Positions 44,955 through 54,209 are shown, counted from the stretch's first letter. The stretch: DNA of 64,000 nt from CAIKMD01 sp035552195 (GCA_035552195.1 DASZLU010000084.1:1-64000), one strand, 5' to 3'. A program made the numbers and translations. The notes: generated from the sequence alone by a model not told the origin.

Positions 44955-45904
44955 CAGAAATATCCCACGCGCTTGCGCTCTTCCATCGACGCGTCGGAGG
45001 TCTGATCGTCGAGCCGGGTCGCGCCTCGCTCGCTCAGCGACGCGGTGAGCGTTTCGGCGACGATGTCGGCCACCGTCGCAGCGCTCGATTCAACCGGCAA
45101 GGTGCAGGAAATATCGCCGACGGTACGGAAACGCACAACTCGCGTCTCGACCGCGTCGTCATCGGTCAGCGGCACGAATTCCGAGACAGGCAAGAGGATG
45201 TTGCCGCGCACGGCGACCGGACGCTCGTGCGCGTAATAGAGACTCGGGAGCTCCATCTTCTCGCGCTCGATGTAGCGCCAGACATCGATCTCGGTCCAAT
45301 TGCTCAAGGGGAAGACGCGCATATGCTCACCCTTGTCGAGCCGGCCGTTATAGAGGCTCCACAGCTCGGGCCGCTGATGACGCGGATCCCATTCGCCGAA
45401 GGAATTACGGAACGAGAAGATGCGCTCTTTCGCGCGCGCTTTTTCCTCGTCGCGACGCGCGCCGCCGATGCAAGCATCGAAGCCGAATTCCTTGATTGCA
45501 TCGAGCAGGGTCACGGTCTGCATCGAATTGCGGCTTTGATTGGCGTGCTTCACGCGGATGCGGCCGCGATCGATCGAATCTTGCACCGTGCGCACGATCA
45601 GCCGCTCGCCGAGCTGCAGCGCGATACGATCGCGGAACTCGATCACCTCGGGAAAATTCTGCCCGGTGTCGACATGCATCAGCGGGAACGGGAATTTGCC
45701 CGGCCGGAATGCCTTTTCGGCGAGGCGCAACAGCACGGTCGAATCCTTGCCGCCCGAGAACAGCAGCACGGGATTCGCGAACTCGGCCGCCGTCTCGCGC
45801 AGGATATGGATCGCCTCGCTTTCGAGATGATCGAGCTGCGCGTTGGTAGAGGGCGCGGCGCTGTGATTGGCGGGCACGAGCGAGGGAAGCGACGAACTAT
45901 CCAT
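44954..45904 (-). CDS. cysD: Sulfate adenylyltransferase subunit 2
   Basis: 316 residues from the ATG at 45904; upstream in-frame codons belong to cysH in another frame. The PP-loop ATP pyrophosphatase motif is LLFSGGKDSTVLLRLA, followed by MHVDTGQNFPEV and IGGARRDEEKARAKER. It forms the ATP sulfurylase with CysN. The start overlaps the end of cysH by 8 bases and the stop overlaps cysN, so the three are translationally coupled. Confidence 0.96.
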   Translation of the reverse strand: MDSSSLPSLVPANHSAAPSTNAQLDHLESEAIHILRETAAEFANPVLLFSGGKDSTVLLRLAEKAFRPGKFPFPLMHVDTGQNFPEVIEFRDRIALQLGERLIVRTVQDSIDRGRIRVKHANQSRNSMQTVTLLDAIKEFGFDACIGGARRDEEKARAKERIFSFRNSFGEWDPRHQRPELWSLYNGRLDKGEHMRVFPLSNWTEIDVWRYIEREKMELPSLYYAHERPVAVRGNILLPVSEFVPLTDDDAVETRVVRFRTVGDISCTLPVESSAATVADIVAETLTASLSERGATRLDDQTSDASMEERKRVGYF

Positions 45905-46598
45905 GAACTTTGTCTTTGGCGCTGTGCGGGTGGAGGCCGCACTCGTTGAATTCGGGGTTTTCCCACCACCAGCGGCCGGCGCGGATGTCGTCGCCGGGAG
46001 CGATGGCGCGGGTACAGGGCGCGCAGCCGATGCTGGGGTAGCCTTGGGCATGGAGCGCATTTACCGGGACATCATGGGCGCGGAGATAGTCCCAAACATC
46101 CTGCTCCGACCAGTCGACCAGTGGGTTGAACTTTTCGAGCTGGTGGTCTGCATCCCATTCCTTCGCCGCGATACCACTTCGCCCAGCCGACTGGCTGCGC
46201 CGCAGCCCGGTGACCCACGATTTCTTGCCGGCCAACGCCCGCTGCAGCGGCTTCACCTTGCGGAGGTGACAGCATTCCTGACGCAAAGCCACGCTGTCAT
46301 AGAAGCCGTTCGGGCCGTTCGCTGCAATATAGCGTTCGATGTCGCCGCTTTCCGGCGCGAAGACGGCGATCGGTAGCTGATAGCGGGCCCGCGCCATCTG
46401 CAGCAAATCGTAGGTTTCCTGCGGCAATCGGCCGGTCTCGAGCGTAAAAATCCCGATCGCAAGCTGTTGTTTCGCGATGAGATCAAGCAGGACCATATCC
46501 TCGGCGCCCAGGCTCGAGGCGAGCACTGACGGCGCGTAAGCCTTTGCCGCTTCACGTAAAAGCGCGTTGGTTTGATCGAGAAGCGAGCTTGTCGACAA
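45897..46598 (-). CDS. cysH: Adenylyl-sulfate (APS) reductase, thioredoxin-dependent
   Basis: 233 residues, apparently from a TTG at 46598 because no ATG is available before the domain. SLGAEDMVLLDLI is the nucleotide-binding start. Two Cys pairs (CCHLRK and CAPCTR) are the [4Fe-4S] ligands that separate APS reductases from the PAPS reductase of enterobacteria, and the catalytic Cys is in NECGLHPH. It reduces APS to sulfite. First gene of the operon; a low-GC region with an inverted repeat lies upstream. Confidence 0.95.
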   Translation of the reverse strand: MSTSSLLDQTNALLREAAKAYAPSVLASSLGAEDMVLLDLIAKQQLAIGIFTLETGRLPQETYDLLQMARARYQLPIAVFAPESGDIERYIAANGPNGFYDSVALRQECCHLRKVKPLQRALAGKKSWVTGLRRSQSAGRSGIAAKEWDADHQLEKFNPLVDWSEQDVWDYLRAHDVPVNALHAQGYPSIGCAPCTRAIAPGDDIRAGRWWWENPEFNECGLHPHSAKDKVHG

Positions 46599-46656
46599 AA
46601 TTCACACCATATATCTGTATATATTATAGTTCGTGTCGAGTGTCTGTGTAAATAGG

Positions 46657-46680
46657 ACACTAAATACATAAATCTAGTGT
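46657..46680. promoter_or_regulatory. Inverted repeat in the low-GC gap between cysH and a VOC gene
   Basis: The 125-bp divergent gap is much richer in A and T than its surroundings (runs such as ATATATCTGTATATATTATA). It carries ACACTA (46657-46662) and TAGTGT (46675-46680) twelve bases apart, a typical spacing for a dimeric regulator. The promoter of cysHDN and of the VOC gene should lie here. The binding protein is unknown. Confidence 0.45.
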
Positions 46681-46723
46681 TTTATTGTTCTGCTATGATC
46701 GAGATGGCAGAGGGAGCGCAAGC

Positions 46724-47164
46724 ATGGCCACAAGCAAGTCCGTCACCATCGACCGTGTCGATCATATCGGCATCCGGGTCCGCGACTTCGATCGCGCGAT
46801 GGATTTCTATCAGGTGCTCGGCTTCGAGCTGCGTCATCGCGTCGAGTTCGACGCGGTCGCGATCATCCGCAACCACCAGGGTGTCGAGATCAATCTGATC
46901 CTCAACGCGAAAGAGGACGAGCCCAACATCCTGATGGACGTGCCGGTGAAACATGCGGGCTACACCCATGTCGCGCTGCACGTCGCCTCGATAAAGCAGA
47001 CCATCGACGTGCTGAAAGCCCACGACATCAAGATCACCCAAGGCCCCGTCTCGTTTGGCGAGGATGGCGGCGTCTCGGTCTTCGTCCGCGACCCCGACCG
47101 CAACGTGATCGAGCTACGCGGCGCGAAGGAAGATATTCCCGGGATTACTCAGTACGCGCCGTAG
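46724..47164 (+). CDS. VOC (glyoxalase-like) family protein
   Basis: 146 residues from the ATG at 46724 (GAGGGAG upstream). One VOC unit pair: VDHIGIRVRDFDRAMDFYQ with a metal-type His, VEINLILN, AGYTHVALHVASI with a second His, and FVRDPDRNVIELRG with the closing Glu. The layout resembles lactoylglutathione lyase or methylmalonyl-CoA epimerase. No reaction is assigned. The EF-G-like gene begins 7 bases after its stop. Confidence 0.87.
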   Translation: MATSKSVTIDRVDHIGIRVRDFDRAMDFYQVLGFELRHRVEFDAVAIIRNHQGVEINLILNAKEDEPNILMDVPVKHAGYTHVALHVASIKQTIDVLKAHDIKITQGPVSFGEDGGVSVFVRDPDRNVIELRGAKEDIPGITQYAP

Positions 47165-47171
47165 TGCCTGC

Positions 47172-48056
47172 ATGCCCGAGCCGCTGATCGAGATCGCGGT
47201 CGAGCCGAAACGCGGCACTGATCGCAATAAGTTGCTCCACGCACTCGCGCAAATTGCCGGCGCGGATCCGTCGTTCCGGGTGGCAACCGATGCCAAAAGC
47301 GGGCAAATAATCGTTAGCGGTACGGACGAGGAGCATATCGAGACCGCGATTGATCGTCTGAAGAACATGTTCGGTCTCGACATCGCGACCGGCGCACCCC
47401 AGGTCGCCTATCGCGAAACGATCACGCAGCCTGCCGCTGTCGATTACACACACAAACTGATACACGGCGCGTCGGGCCAATTCGCCCGCGTGAAATTCCA
47501 TTTCGAGCCTTTGCCGGCGGCCTCGGGCTCCGTCTTTGAGAGCAAGATCGTCGGCGGCTCCATCCCCGAGGCATGTATTCCCGGTGTCGAGAAAGGCGCC
47601 AGAGACTTGCTCAACAACGGTGTACTCGCCGGCTTTCCCGTAATCGGTCTAAAGATCACGCTTGTTGACGGTGCCTATCACGAGGTCGATTCTAGCGCGC
47701 TCGCATTCGAAATCGCGGCGCGGGCGGCGGTGAGGGAAGGCCTTACGAAAGCTTCGGCGAAACTCCTCGAACCGATCATGAAGGTCGAAGTGACGACGCC
47801 GTTAAATTATGCCCGCGATGTCCTCGGCGACCTCCGGAAGAGACGCAGCGCGATCGCACGACAAGACCAACGCAACGATACGCTCGTTATCGACGGTACG
47901 GCTCCGCTCGCCAATCTGTTCGGTTACACGAAAGACTTGGCGGCGCTAACGGCCGATCGCGGCACCATCACTATGACTTTCAGCCATTACGCCCCTGTGC
48001 CGCCGCCCTCGCCCGGCGATCACCCCTTTCCGCCCGCGGCGGGAATGCGCGCGTGA
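47172..48056 (+). CDS. Free-standing EF-G-like protein, domains III-V only
   Basis: 294 residues, intact frame. It starts exactly where domain III of elongation factor G would (PEPLIEIAVEPKRGTDRNKL; DPSFRVATD). Domain IV follows from about 78 (PQVAYRETI; ASGQFARVKFHFEP; AGFPVIGLKITLVDGAYHEV, SSALAFEIA) and domain V (LLEPIMKVEVTTP; VLGDLRKRRSAI). The GTPase domain and domain II are absent, and upstream is an unrelated gene. The ending is a Pro-rich tail. It could be a fossil of a fusA copy, or a factor that contacts the ribosome without GTP use; the sequence alone does not decide. Confidence 0.85.
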   Translation: MPEPLIEIAVEPKRGTDRNKLLHALAQIAGADPSFRVATDAKSGQIIVSGTDEEHIETAIDRLKNMFGLDIATGAPQVAYRETITQPAAVDYTHKLIHGASGQFARVKFHFEPLPAASGSVFESKIVGGSIPEACIPGVEKGARDLLNNGVLAGFPVIGLKITLVDGAYHEVDSSALAFEIAARAAVREGLTKASAKLLEPIMKVEVTTPLNYARDVLGDLRKRRSAIARQDQRNDTLVIDGTAPLANLFGYTKDLAALTADRGTITMTFSHYAPVPPPSPGDHPFPPAAGMRA

Positions 48057-48145
48057 AGCCCTACCCCAACGGCCGTCAGAACGCGTGACGGCGCGACGCT
48101 CAGGTCATACTGTGCAGACGGATCGAGACAGCACCTGGGCCGCCG

Positions 48146-50128
48146 ATGCACCGCCTCTTCGGATTTCTTGTCGCGCTCACTTGTCTAGCCGTGCCGCTCG
48201 TCGCATCGGCGCAAACCCCGAGCAGCACACCCAACAAAGCGCCGGCCAGCAATTACGACCCGCGCGCGACTTTCGCGCCGCTGGCGATGCCAGACCCGGT
48301 CAATCGCTATCGTTCGGCCAGCGGCGCGCCGGGTCCCGATTATTGGCAGAACCACGCCGACTATGTGATCGCGGCGAAGCTCGATCCGACGGCCAAGACG
48401 CTCACCGGCACGGTCATGATCACCTACACCAACAACAGCCCAGACACGCTCGACGCCCTGTGGCTCAATCTCGAGCAGAACACCTATCGCGCCGATGCGC
48501 GGTCGGTGAATTCGAGCGCCCGCGTGCATACACAATTCACCGACGGCGAGGTGCTCGACAAGGTCGAGATCGAAAGCGGCGGCGCGTTCGTCGCGGCGAA
48601 ATATCTCGTCAACGACACGCGGCTGCGCGTGCAACTGCCAGGGGCGTTGGCGGCAAAAGGCGGGCACGTTCGCCTGCGCATCGCCTATCACTACACCGTG
48701 CCGGGCGCGTTCGGCGGGCGCACGCAGTTTCTCGATACGCCGAACGGCACGATCTACGAAATCGCGCAATGGTATCCGCGCATGGCGGTCTATGACGATG
48801 TCCGTGGCTGGGACCCGCTGCCTTATCTCGGCGCCGAGTTCTATCTCGAATACGGGAATTTCGATTACGCCGTGACCGTGCCGAACGATATGATCGTTGC
48901 GGGATCGGGCGCGTTGATGAATCCCGACGAGGTCCTGACGCCGGCGGAAAAATCGCGCTTTGCCGCGGCACGGGCGAGCGACAAGACCGTGACGATCCGC
49001 ACCGCCGCCGACATTGCGGCGACGCCGCCTGCGCGCGGCACGAAAACCTGGCATTTCCACATGGACCGGACGCGCGATGTGGCCTTCGCCGCCTCGCGCG
49101 CTTATCTCTGGGACGCGGCGCGCGTCAATCTGCCGGGCGGCAAGACCGTGTTGGCGCAATCAGTCTATCCCGTCGAAAGCGCCGGCACCGACGCCTGGGG
49201 CCGCTCGACCGAATATCTCAAATTCGCGATCGAGGATTTCTCGCGCCGCTGGTTCCCCTATCCCTGGCCGAATGCGATCAACGTCGCCGGCGGCGTGAGC
49301 GGAATGGAATATCCCGCCGTGCTCTTCGACAGCATGCAGGACAAAGGCAAGACGCTGTTCTGGATCACGGCGCATGAGATCGGCCACAGCTATTTTCCGA
49401 TGATCGTCGGGACCGACGAGCGGCGCTATCAGTGGATGGATGAAGGCCTCAACACCTTCATCGATATTTTCGAATCCGATGCGTTCGACAACGGGGTCTA
49501 CGGCCCGAAGCGCGATCAGGAATTCGCACCGGGCGAAGGCGAACCCGCCGACCAGATCGCCGCGCTGATCGCGGACCCCAATGCGCCGCCGATTATGACG
49601 CGCAGCGATGCAATCCCGTTCACCTACAGCCACCCGGTCAGCTATTTCAAAACCTCGTTCGGCCTGTTGCTGCTGCGCAACGATATCCTTGGTCCAGAAC
49701 GCTTCGATGCTGCGTTCCGCAAATTCATCCGCGATTGGGCGTACAAGCATCCGCAGCCGTCGGATTTCTTCCGCGCGATGGATAGCGCCGGCGGCGAAGA
49801 CCTGTCCTATTTCTGGCGCGGCTGGTTCTTCAACAACTGGGCCTTCGACATGACCGTCGACGGCGTCACCTATACCGACAACGACGCGGCGAAAGGCGCG
49901 CAGGTCGCGATCAGCAATCGCGGCCAGCTCGTCCTGCCGGCGGTGATGCGCGTCACCTTCATGGATGGGACGACACGCGATATCGCCATCCCGGCCGAGA
50001 CCTGGATCCAGGCGGGCACGCACACCATCGCCGTGGGCAACGGCCAGCCCATCGCCAAAGTCGTCATCGATCCCGAGCATCATCTGCCCGCGCGCGATCG
50101 CAGTCACACCACTTGGTCGGCTCCGTAA
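48146..50128 (+). CDS. M1 family zinc metallopeptidase, exported
   Basis: 660 residues with a signal peptide (FGFLVALTCLAVPLVASAQ). The zinc site is H410-E-I-G-H414 with the third ligand Glu in WMDEGLNTF about 19 residues later; GGVSGMEYPAVLF stands at the place of the M1 GAMEN motif. Members are aminopeptidases acting on peptides in the periplasm or outside. The GxMEN change (G-M-E-Y) suggests an altered substrate-end preference. Monocistronic as far as visible. Confidence 0.92.
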   Translation: MHRLFGFLVALTCLAVPLVASAQTPSSTPNKAPASNYDPRATFAPLAMPDPVNRYRSASGAPGPDYWQNHADYVIAAKLDPTAKTLTGTVMITYTNNSPDTLDALWLNLEQNTYRADARSVNSSARVHTQFTDGEVLDKVEIESGGAFVAAKYLVNDTRLRVQLPGALAAKGGHVRLRIAYHYTVPGAFGGRTQFLDTPNGTIYEIAQWYPRMAVYDDVRGWDPLPYLGAEFYLEYGNFDYAVTVPNDMIVAGSGALMNPDEVLTPAEKSRFAAARASDKTVTIRTAADIAATPPARGTKTWHFHMDRTRDVAFAASRAYLWDAARVNLPGGKTVLAQSVYPVESAGTDAWGRSTEYLKFAIEDFSRRWFPYPWPNAINVAGGVSGMEYPAVLFDSMQDKGKTLFWITAHEIGHSYFPMIVGTDERRYQWMDEGLNTFIDIFESDAFDNGVYGPKRDQEFAPGEGEPADQIAALIADPNAPPIMTRSDAIPFTYSHPVSYFKTSFGLLLLRNDILGPERFDAAFRKFIRDWAYKHPQPSDFFRAMDSAGGEDLSYFWRGWFFNNWAFDMTVDGVTYTDNDAAKGAQVAISNRGQLVLPAVMRVTFMDGTTRDIAIPAETWIQAGTHTIAVGNGQPIAKVVIDPEHHLPARDRSHTTWSAP

Positions 50129-50199
50129 TCGTTGGTACGCTTCGCCTGTAAAAGCGCGGCTCATTGTCGAGACCGCGCACCCGGGAGGAGTGATCACGC

Positions 50200-51327
50200 A
50201 TGCCGAGCTTCAATAAACATCCGCCCTTCCGTGCCGACCAGGTCGGCAGCCTTGTCCGCCCCGCATCCGTCGTCGCCGCGCGCCAAGAATTCGACGCCGG
50301 CAAGGTTGACGCCGCGAAGTTGCGCGAAGCCGAAGATGCCAGCATTCGCGCCGCCGTCGCGAAACAGGAAGAGATCGGCCTGCCGGTGGTGACCGATGGC
50401 GAGTTCCGCCGCGGCACCTATTCCGACAGCTTCACCACCGGCGGTATCGACGGCATCCGGGTCGAGCTGACCGAAGAGCAAGGCTGGAAGAAATCCGACA
50501 CGCATGGGCACCGCACGGCGCGGCGCATCCCGCGCGTGGTCAGCCGCATCCAATGGCGCGCCAACGCCAATGCGCAGGATTTCGCGATGCTGAAATCCGC
50601 CGCGAAAGCGACGGCGAAGATCACGCTGCCCGGCCCCGCCTATATCCATTATCGCGCCGGCCGCGAGAATATCGATCGCGGCGTCTATCCGAACCTCGAT
50701 AATTTCTGGGCCGATCTCGTCGCCGCTTATAATCAGGAGCTGCGTGCGCTTTACGATGCCGGCTGCCGCTACGTGCAGATCGATGAAACCTCGTTGGTGA
50801 AACTGGGCGATCCACGGGCGCGGCAATTGCTGAAAGAGCGCGGCGACGATTGGCAGGACCTGCTGAAGACTTACGTCGATGTGATCAACCGTTCCGTCGC
50901 CGACGCGCCGGCCGACATGCATATCGCGATCCATGTCTGCCGCAGCCAGGACCCGAGCTGGCAAGCGGATGTCGGCTACGATCCGATCGCCGACGCGCTG
51001 TTCAATCGGCTCACCATCGGCACTTATCTCCTCGAATACGACAACCCGCGCAGCGGCAATTTCGAGCCTCTGCGCCTTTTGCCGAAAGGCAAAGGCGTGG
51101 TGCTGGGTCTCGTCGCCGCCCGCAATCCGCGGATCGAAACCACCGACGAGCTGAAACGCCGGATCGAAGAAGCGAGCAAATTCGCCTCGCTCGACCAGCT
51201 TGCGCTCTGCCCTCATTGCGGCTTTGCTACGAGCGTCACGCGCAGCAGCGATGAAGCAGAAAAGCTGCAATGGCAGAAGCTGCAGCTGGTCGTCGACACC
51301 GCACGCGCAGTTTGGGGAGGGATCTAA
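50200..51327 (+). CDS. Cobalamin-independent methionine-synthase-like (MetE C-terminal) protein
   Basis: 375 residues, only the catalytic barrel of MetE. The zinc ligands are visible as H and C in HVCRS and C in LCPHCGF. FRADQVGSLVRP starts it, and VTDGEFRRGTYSDSF and YVQIDETSLVKLGDP are conserved. Short MetE-like proteins occur in catabolic operons and may move methyl groups from demethylated substrates or act as thiol lyases. The Bug-type binding protein gene begins immediately at its stop. Confidence 0.9.
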   Translation: MPSFNKHPPFRADQVGSLVRPASVVAARQEFDAGKVDAAKLREAEDASIRAAVAKQEEIGLPVVTDGEFRRGTYSDSFTTGGIDGIRVELTEEQGWKKSDTHGHRTARRIPRVVSRIQWRANANAQDFAMLKSAAKATAKITLPGPAYIHYRAGRENIDRGVYPNLDNFWADLVAAYNQELRALYDAGCRYVQIDETSLVKLGDPRARQLLKERGDDWQDLLKTYVDVINRSVADAPADMHIAIHVCRSQDPSWQADVGYDPIADALFNRLTIGTYLLEYDNPRSGNFEPLRLLPKGKGVVLGLVAARNPRIETTDELKRRIEEASKFASLDQLALCPHCGFATSVTRSSDEAEKLQWQKLQLVVDTARAVWGGI

Positions 51328-52362
51328 ATGGGGGCTGGTCGCGTTCTATGCGCCGCGCTGATCGGGGTGATGGCGCTCTGGGCCGCGGCCGCGCGCGCCG
51401 ACGCCATCGATGATTTCTATAAAGGCCGTACCGTCACCGTTTATATCGCCTCGGGCCCGGGCGGCGGTTACGACGCCTATGGCCGCATCCTTGCCCAATA
51501 CATCGTCAAGCATCTCCCCGGCCATCCGCAAGACATTGCCGAGAACATGACCGGCGCCGGCGGGCGAACGGTCGCGAATTTCCTCTACAACAAGGCGCCG
51601 AAAGACGGGACCGCGATCGGCATCCTGCAGGCGCCGATCATTATGGACCGCCTGCTCTATGGCGAGAAGGCGCAGGGTGTGCTCTACGACCCGCTGAAAT
51701 TCTCGTGGATCGGCAGCCTCGACCAGTTCACGCCGATCGCCGTGATCATGAACACGCTCGGCGTGAAGACACTCGACCAAGCCAAGGGTAAGGAGATCAA
51801 ATTCGGCTCCAGCGGCGGCGACGTGTCGGAACGACTCTACGCCAACATTCTCAACACCATGCTCGGCACCAAATTCGTCGCCGTGCCCGGCTATAGCGGC
51901 TCGTCCGAGATCGCGCTTGCGATGGATCGCGGCGAGATACCGGCCTTCGTCGGCTGGTATTGGGCCGGCATGAAACGCACCAAGCCGGAATGGCTCGAGA
52001 AGAATCTCATCACCGTGCTGGTGCAATTCGGCATTGCGCCCAATCCCGAGATCAAAGCGCCGTTCATTCTCGATCTCTTGAAGAGCGCCGACGACAAGCA
52101 GGTCGTCCGCACGGCGATCGCGCAGCTGGCGATGGCGCGGCCCTTCACCGCGCCGCCAGGCGTGCCGGCGGACCGCGTCGCGGCGCTGCGTGCGGCGTTC
52201 GATGCGACGGTGAAAGACCCGGAATTCCTCGCCGATGCGAAGAAGCAGCAGCTCGACATCACGCCCTATAGCGGCGCGCAGATCGATGCGCTGATGAAAG
52301 ATATCTATGCGACGCCGCCCGAGCTGGTCGCTCGCGTACGCCAAGCGATGGAAGCTCATTAA
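51328..52362 (+). CDS. Bug/TctC family periplasmic substrate-binding protein
   Basis: 344 residues with a signal peptide (LIGVMALWAAAARA). ASGPGGGYDAYGRILAQYI is the Bug ligand loop, with FLYNKAPKDGTAIGI after it. Bug proteins bind carboxylates for the tripartite tricarboxylate transporter (TctAB), which is absent here. The start uses GGAGGG inside the end of the upstream MetE-like gene, so the two are coupled. Confidence 0.9.
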   Translation: MGAGRVLCAALIGVMALWAAAARADAIDDFYKGRTVTVYIASGPGGGYDAYGRILAQYIVKHLPGHPQDIAENMTGAGGRTVANFLYNKAPKDGTAIGILQAPIIMDRLLYGEKAQGVLYDPLKFSWIGSLDQFTPIAVIMNTLGVKTLDQAKGKEIKFGSSGGDVSERLYANILNTMLGTKFVAVPGYSGSSEIALAMDRGEIPAFVGWYWAGMKRTKPEWLEKNLITVLVQFGIAPNPEIKAPFILDLLKSADDKQVVRTAIAQLAMARPFTAPPGVPADRVAALRAAFDATVKDPEFLADAKKQQLDITPYSGAQIDALMKDIYATPPELVARVRQAMEAH

Positions 52363-52382
52363 CCCCCTAGGAGAAGCATACC

Positions 52383-53219
52383 ATGCCGATCGCGAAGATT
52401 CGCGGCGTCAACATCAATTACGAGATCGTCGGCAAATCTGGCCCGTGGGTCGCGCTTGTTCCGGGCGGCCGCCGCGATCTTTCCGGCGTGAGGCTGCTGG
52501 CGCAGGACATCGCCGACAAAGGCTATCGCGTGATGCTGCATGACCGGCGCAATTGCGGTCTCTCGGATGTCGTGATCGATGGCGACGCTTCCGAATACGA
52601 GATCTGGGCCGACGATCTTTACGAATTACTGCGCCAGCACGATGCGCTGCCGGCCTTCATCGGCGGCTCGTCCTCCGGCTGCCGCACCTCGATCCTCTTC
52701 GCGCTGCGCCATCCCGAAGTCTGCCGCGGCCTGCTGCTGTGGCGTATCACCGGCGGGCGCTTCGCCTGCGAGCGGCTGGCGATCAACTACTACCAGCAAT
52801 ATATGGACGCGGCGCAAAAAGGCGGCATGGCGGCGGTCTGCGCCCTCGAGCATTTCAAGGAGCGCTGCGAGGCCAAGCCGTCCAACCGCGACTATCTGAT
52901 GAGCCTCGATCCGAAGCGCTTCATCGATGTGATGGGGCGGTGGAAGAAATCCTTCGACGAGAGCGTCAACCTCCCGATCATCGGCGCCAGCGAAGCCCAG
53001 CTCCGTTCGCTCAAAGTGCCCACCGTCGTCATTCCCGGCAACGACCGCACGCACGGCACGGCGACCGGCAAACTCGCCGCGAGCCTCATCCCCCACGCCG
53101 AGCTGCGCCAGATCTGGGAGAAAGACGAGGACGCCGACCTGACGCCGGCGGAGGATTGGGACCCGAAGAACGACGAGATGACGGGCTATTTCGTCGCCAT
53201 GATGAAGCGGGCGGCGTAA
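52383..53219 (+). CDS. Alpha/beta hydrolase
   Basis: 278 residues. VPGGRRDLSG is the oxyanion strand, MLHDRRNCGLSDVV the loop after strand 4, and IGGSSSGCRTSILFA the nucleophile elbow. A C-terminal His is not obvious in the usual GH place. AGGAGAAG precedes the ATG. It lies between two periplasmic binding-protein genes; probably hydrolyses an ester or ring-fission product of the imported compound. Confidence 0.85.
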   Translation: MPIAKIRGVNINYEIVGKSGPWVALVPGGRRDLSGVRLLAQDIADKGYRVMLHDRRNCGLSDVVIDGDASEYEIWADDLYELLRQHDALPAFIGGSSSGCRTSILFALRHPEVCRGLLLWRITGGRFACERLAINYYQQYMDAAQKGGMAAVCALEHFKERCEAKPSNRDYLMSLDPKRFIDVMGRWKKSFDESVNLPIIGASEAQLRSLKVPTVVIPGNDRTHGTATGKLAASLIPHAELRQIWEKDEDADLTPAEDWDPKNDEMTGYFVAMMKRAA

Positions 53220-54175
53220 TGCATCGCTCTCGTTCCGCGGCGATCGCGCTGCTATTGCTTCCCTTGTTTCTCGGTCGCGCTGAGGCCGAGGACAAGCTGC
53301 GCGTCGGCAAGGCGATCCAGAACTCGTTCAACTTCGGGATGGTCGATGTCGCGATCGGCAGCGGGACCTTCAAAGCCAACGGCCTCGACGTTTCGCCGGT
53401 GAATTTCAGCGGCGCGATACGCGTACAACAGGCGCTGACCTCGAACGACATCGATATCGGCGCCAGCACCGGCCAGGACATGGGTTTCGTGTTCAAGGGC
53501 CTGCCGGCGAAAGCCGTCGGCGAGATATCGCACAAGCCCTACGAGACTGAGATGCTGGTCAAGGCCGACAGCTCGATCAAGAGCGTCGCCGACCTCAAAG
53601 GCAAGAAAGTCGGCGTCTCCAACATGCGCGGCTATCCGTCATGGCTGGTGATTCAGCTCTCGCACCATCAGGGCTGGGGTGATGACGGAATGACCTTGAT
53701 CGCCACCGGCTCGCAGCCGGCTTCGATGGCGGCGCTCAAGACCGGACAGGTCGATGCATGGCCCGGCGATCTCGGTGCCGCGATCGAGATGACGGAAAAC
53801 CATGAAGGTCGCGGGTTGCTGAATTTCGGCGATGTGGTACCGCCCTTCGTCAACACGGCGCTCTTCGCCAGCGATACGCTGATCGCGCAGCATCCCGATC
53901 TGCTGCGCCGCTTCCTCAAAGCCTGGTACGAGAACATCGCCTGGGCCAATGCCCATAAGAAAGAGACCGTCGATATCCTGGTTCCGATCCTCAACCTCAA
54001 GCCGGAGACGGTCGGGCGGATCTACGACCGGCTGATGCCGACGGAATCGACCGATGGCCGTTTCAATCCGGAAGCGATGAAGACCATGCCGAGCGCGATC
54101 GTCCAACTGGGCATTCTCGACAGCGAGCCCAATCTCTCGACCGCTTATACCGAAGCCTACTTGCCCAAACCCTGA
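53219..54175 (+). CDS. ABC transporter substrate-binding protein, NMT1/TauA type
   Basis: 318 residues from the ATG at 53219, overlapping the hydrolase stop (TAATG). The signal peptide is AIALLLLPLFLGRAEA. The mature protein begins EDKLRVGKAIQNSFNFGMVD and has GSQPASMAALKTGQVDAWPG. No permease or ATPase follows; the operon ends at a weak stem-loop. Fourth and last gene of the 50200-54175 unit. Confidence 0.9.
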   Translation: MHRSRSAAIALLLLPLFLGRAEAEDKLRVGKAIQNSFNFGMVDVAIGSGTFKANGLDVSPVNFSGAIRVQQALTSNDIDIGASTGQDMGFVFKGLPAKAVGEISHKPYETEMLVKADSSIKSVADLKGKKVGVSNMRGYPSWLVIQLSHHQGWGDDGMTLIATGSQPASMAALKTGQVDAWPGDLGAAIEMTENHEGRGLLNFGDVVPPFVNTALFASDTLIAQHPDLLRRFLKAWYENIAWANAHKKETVDILVPILNLKPETVGRIYDRLMPTESTDGRFNPEAMKTMPSAIVQLGILDSEPNLSTAYTEAYLPKP

Positions 54176-54209
54176 GCAACCGCATGTGAGCAAGCGATCA
54201 CTAAGGCAG

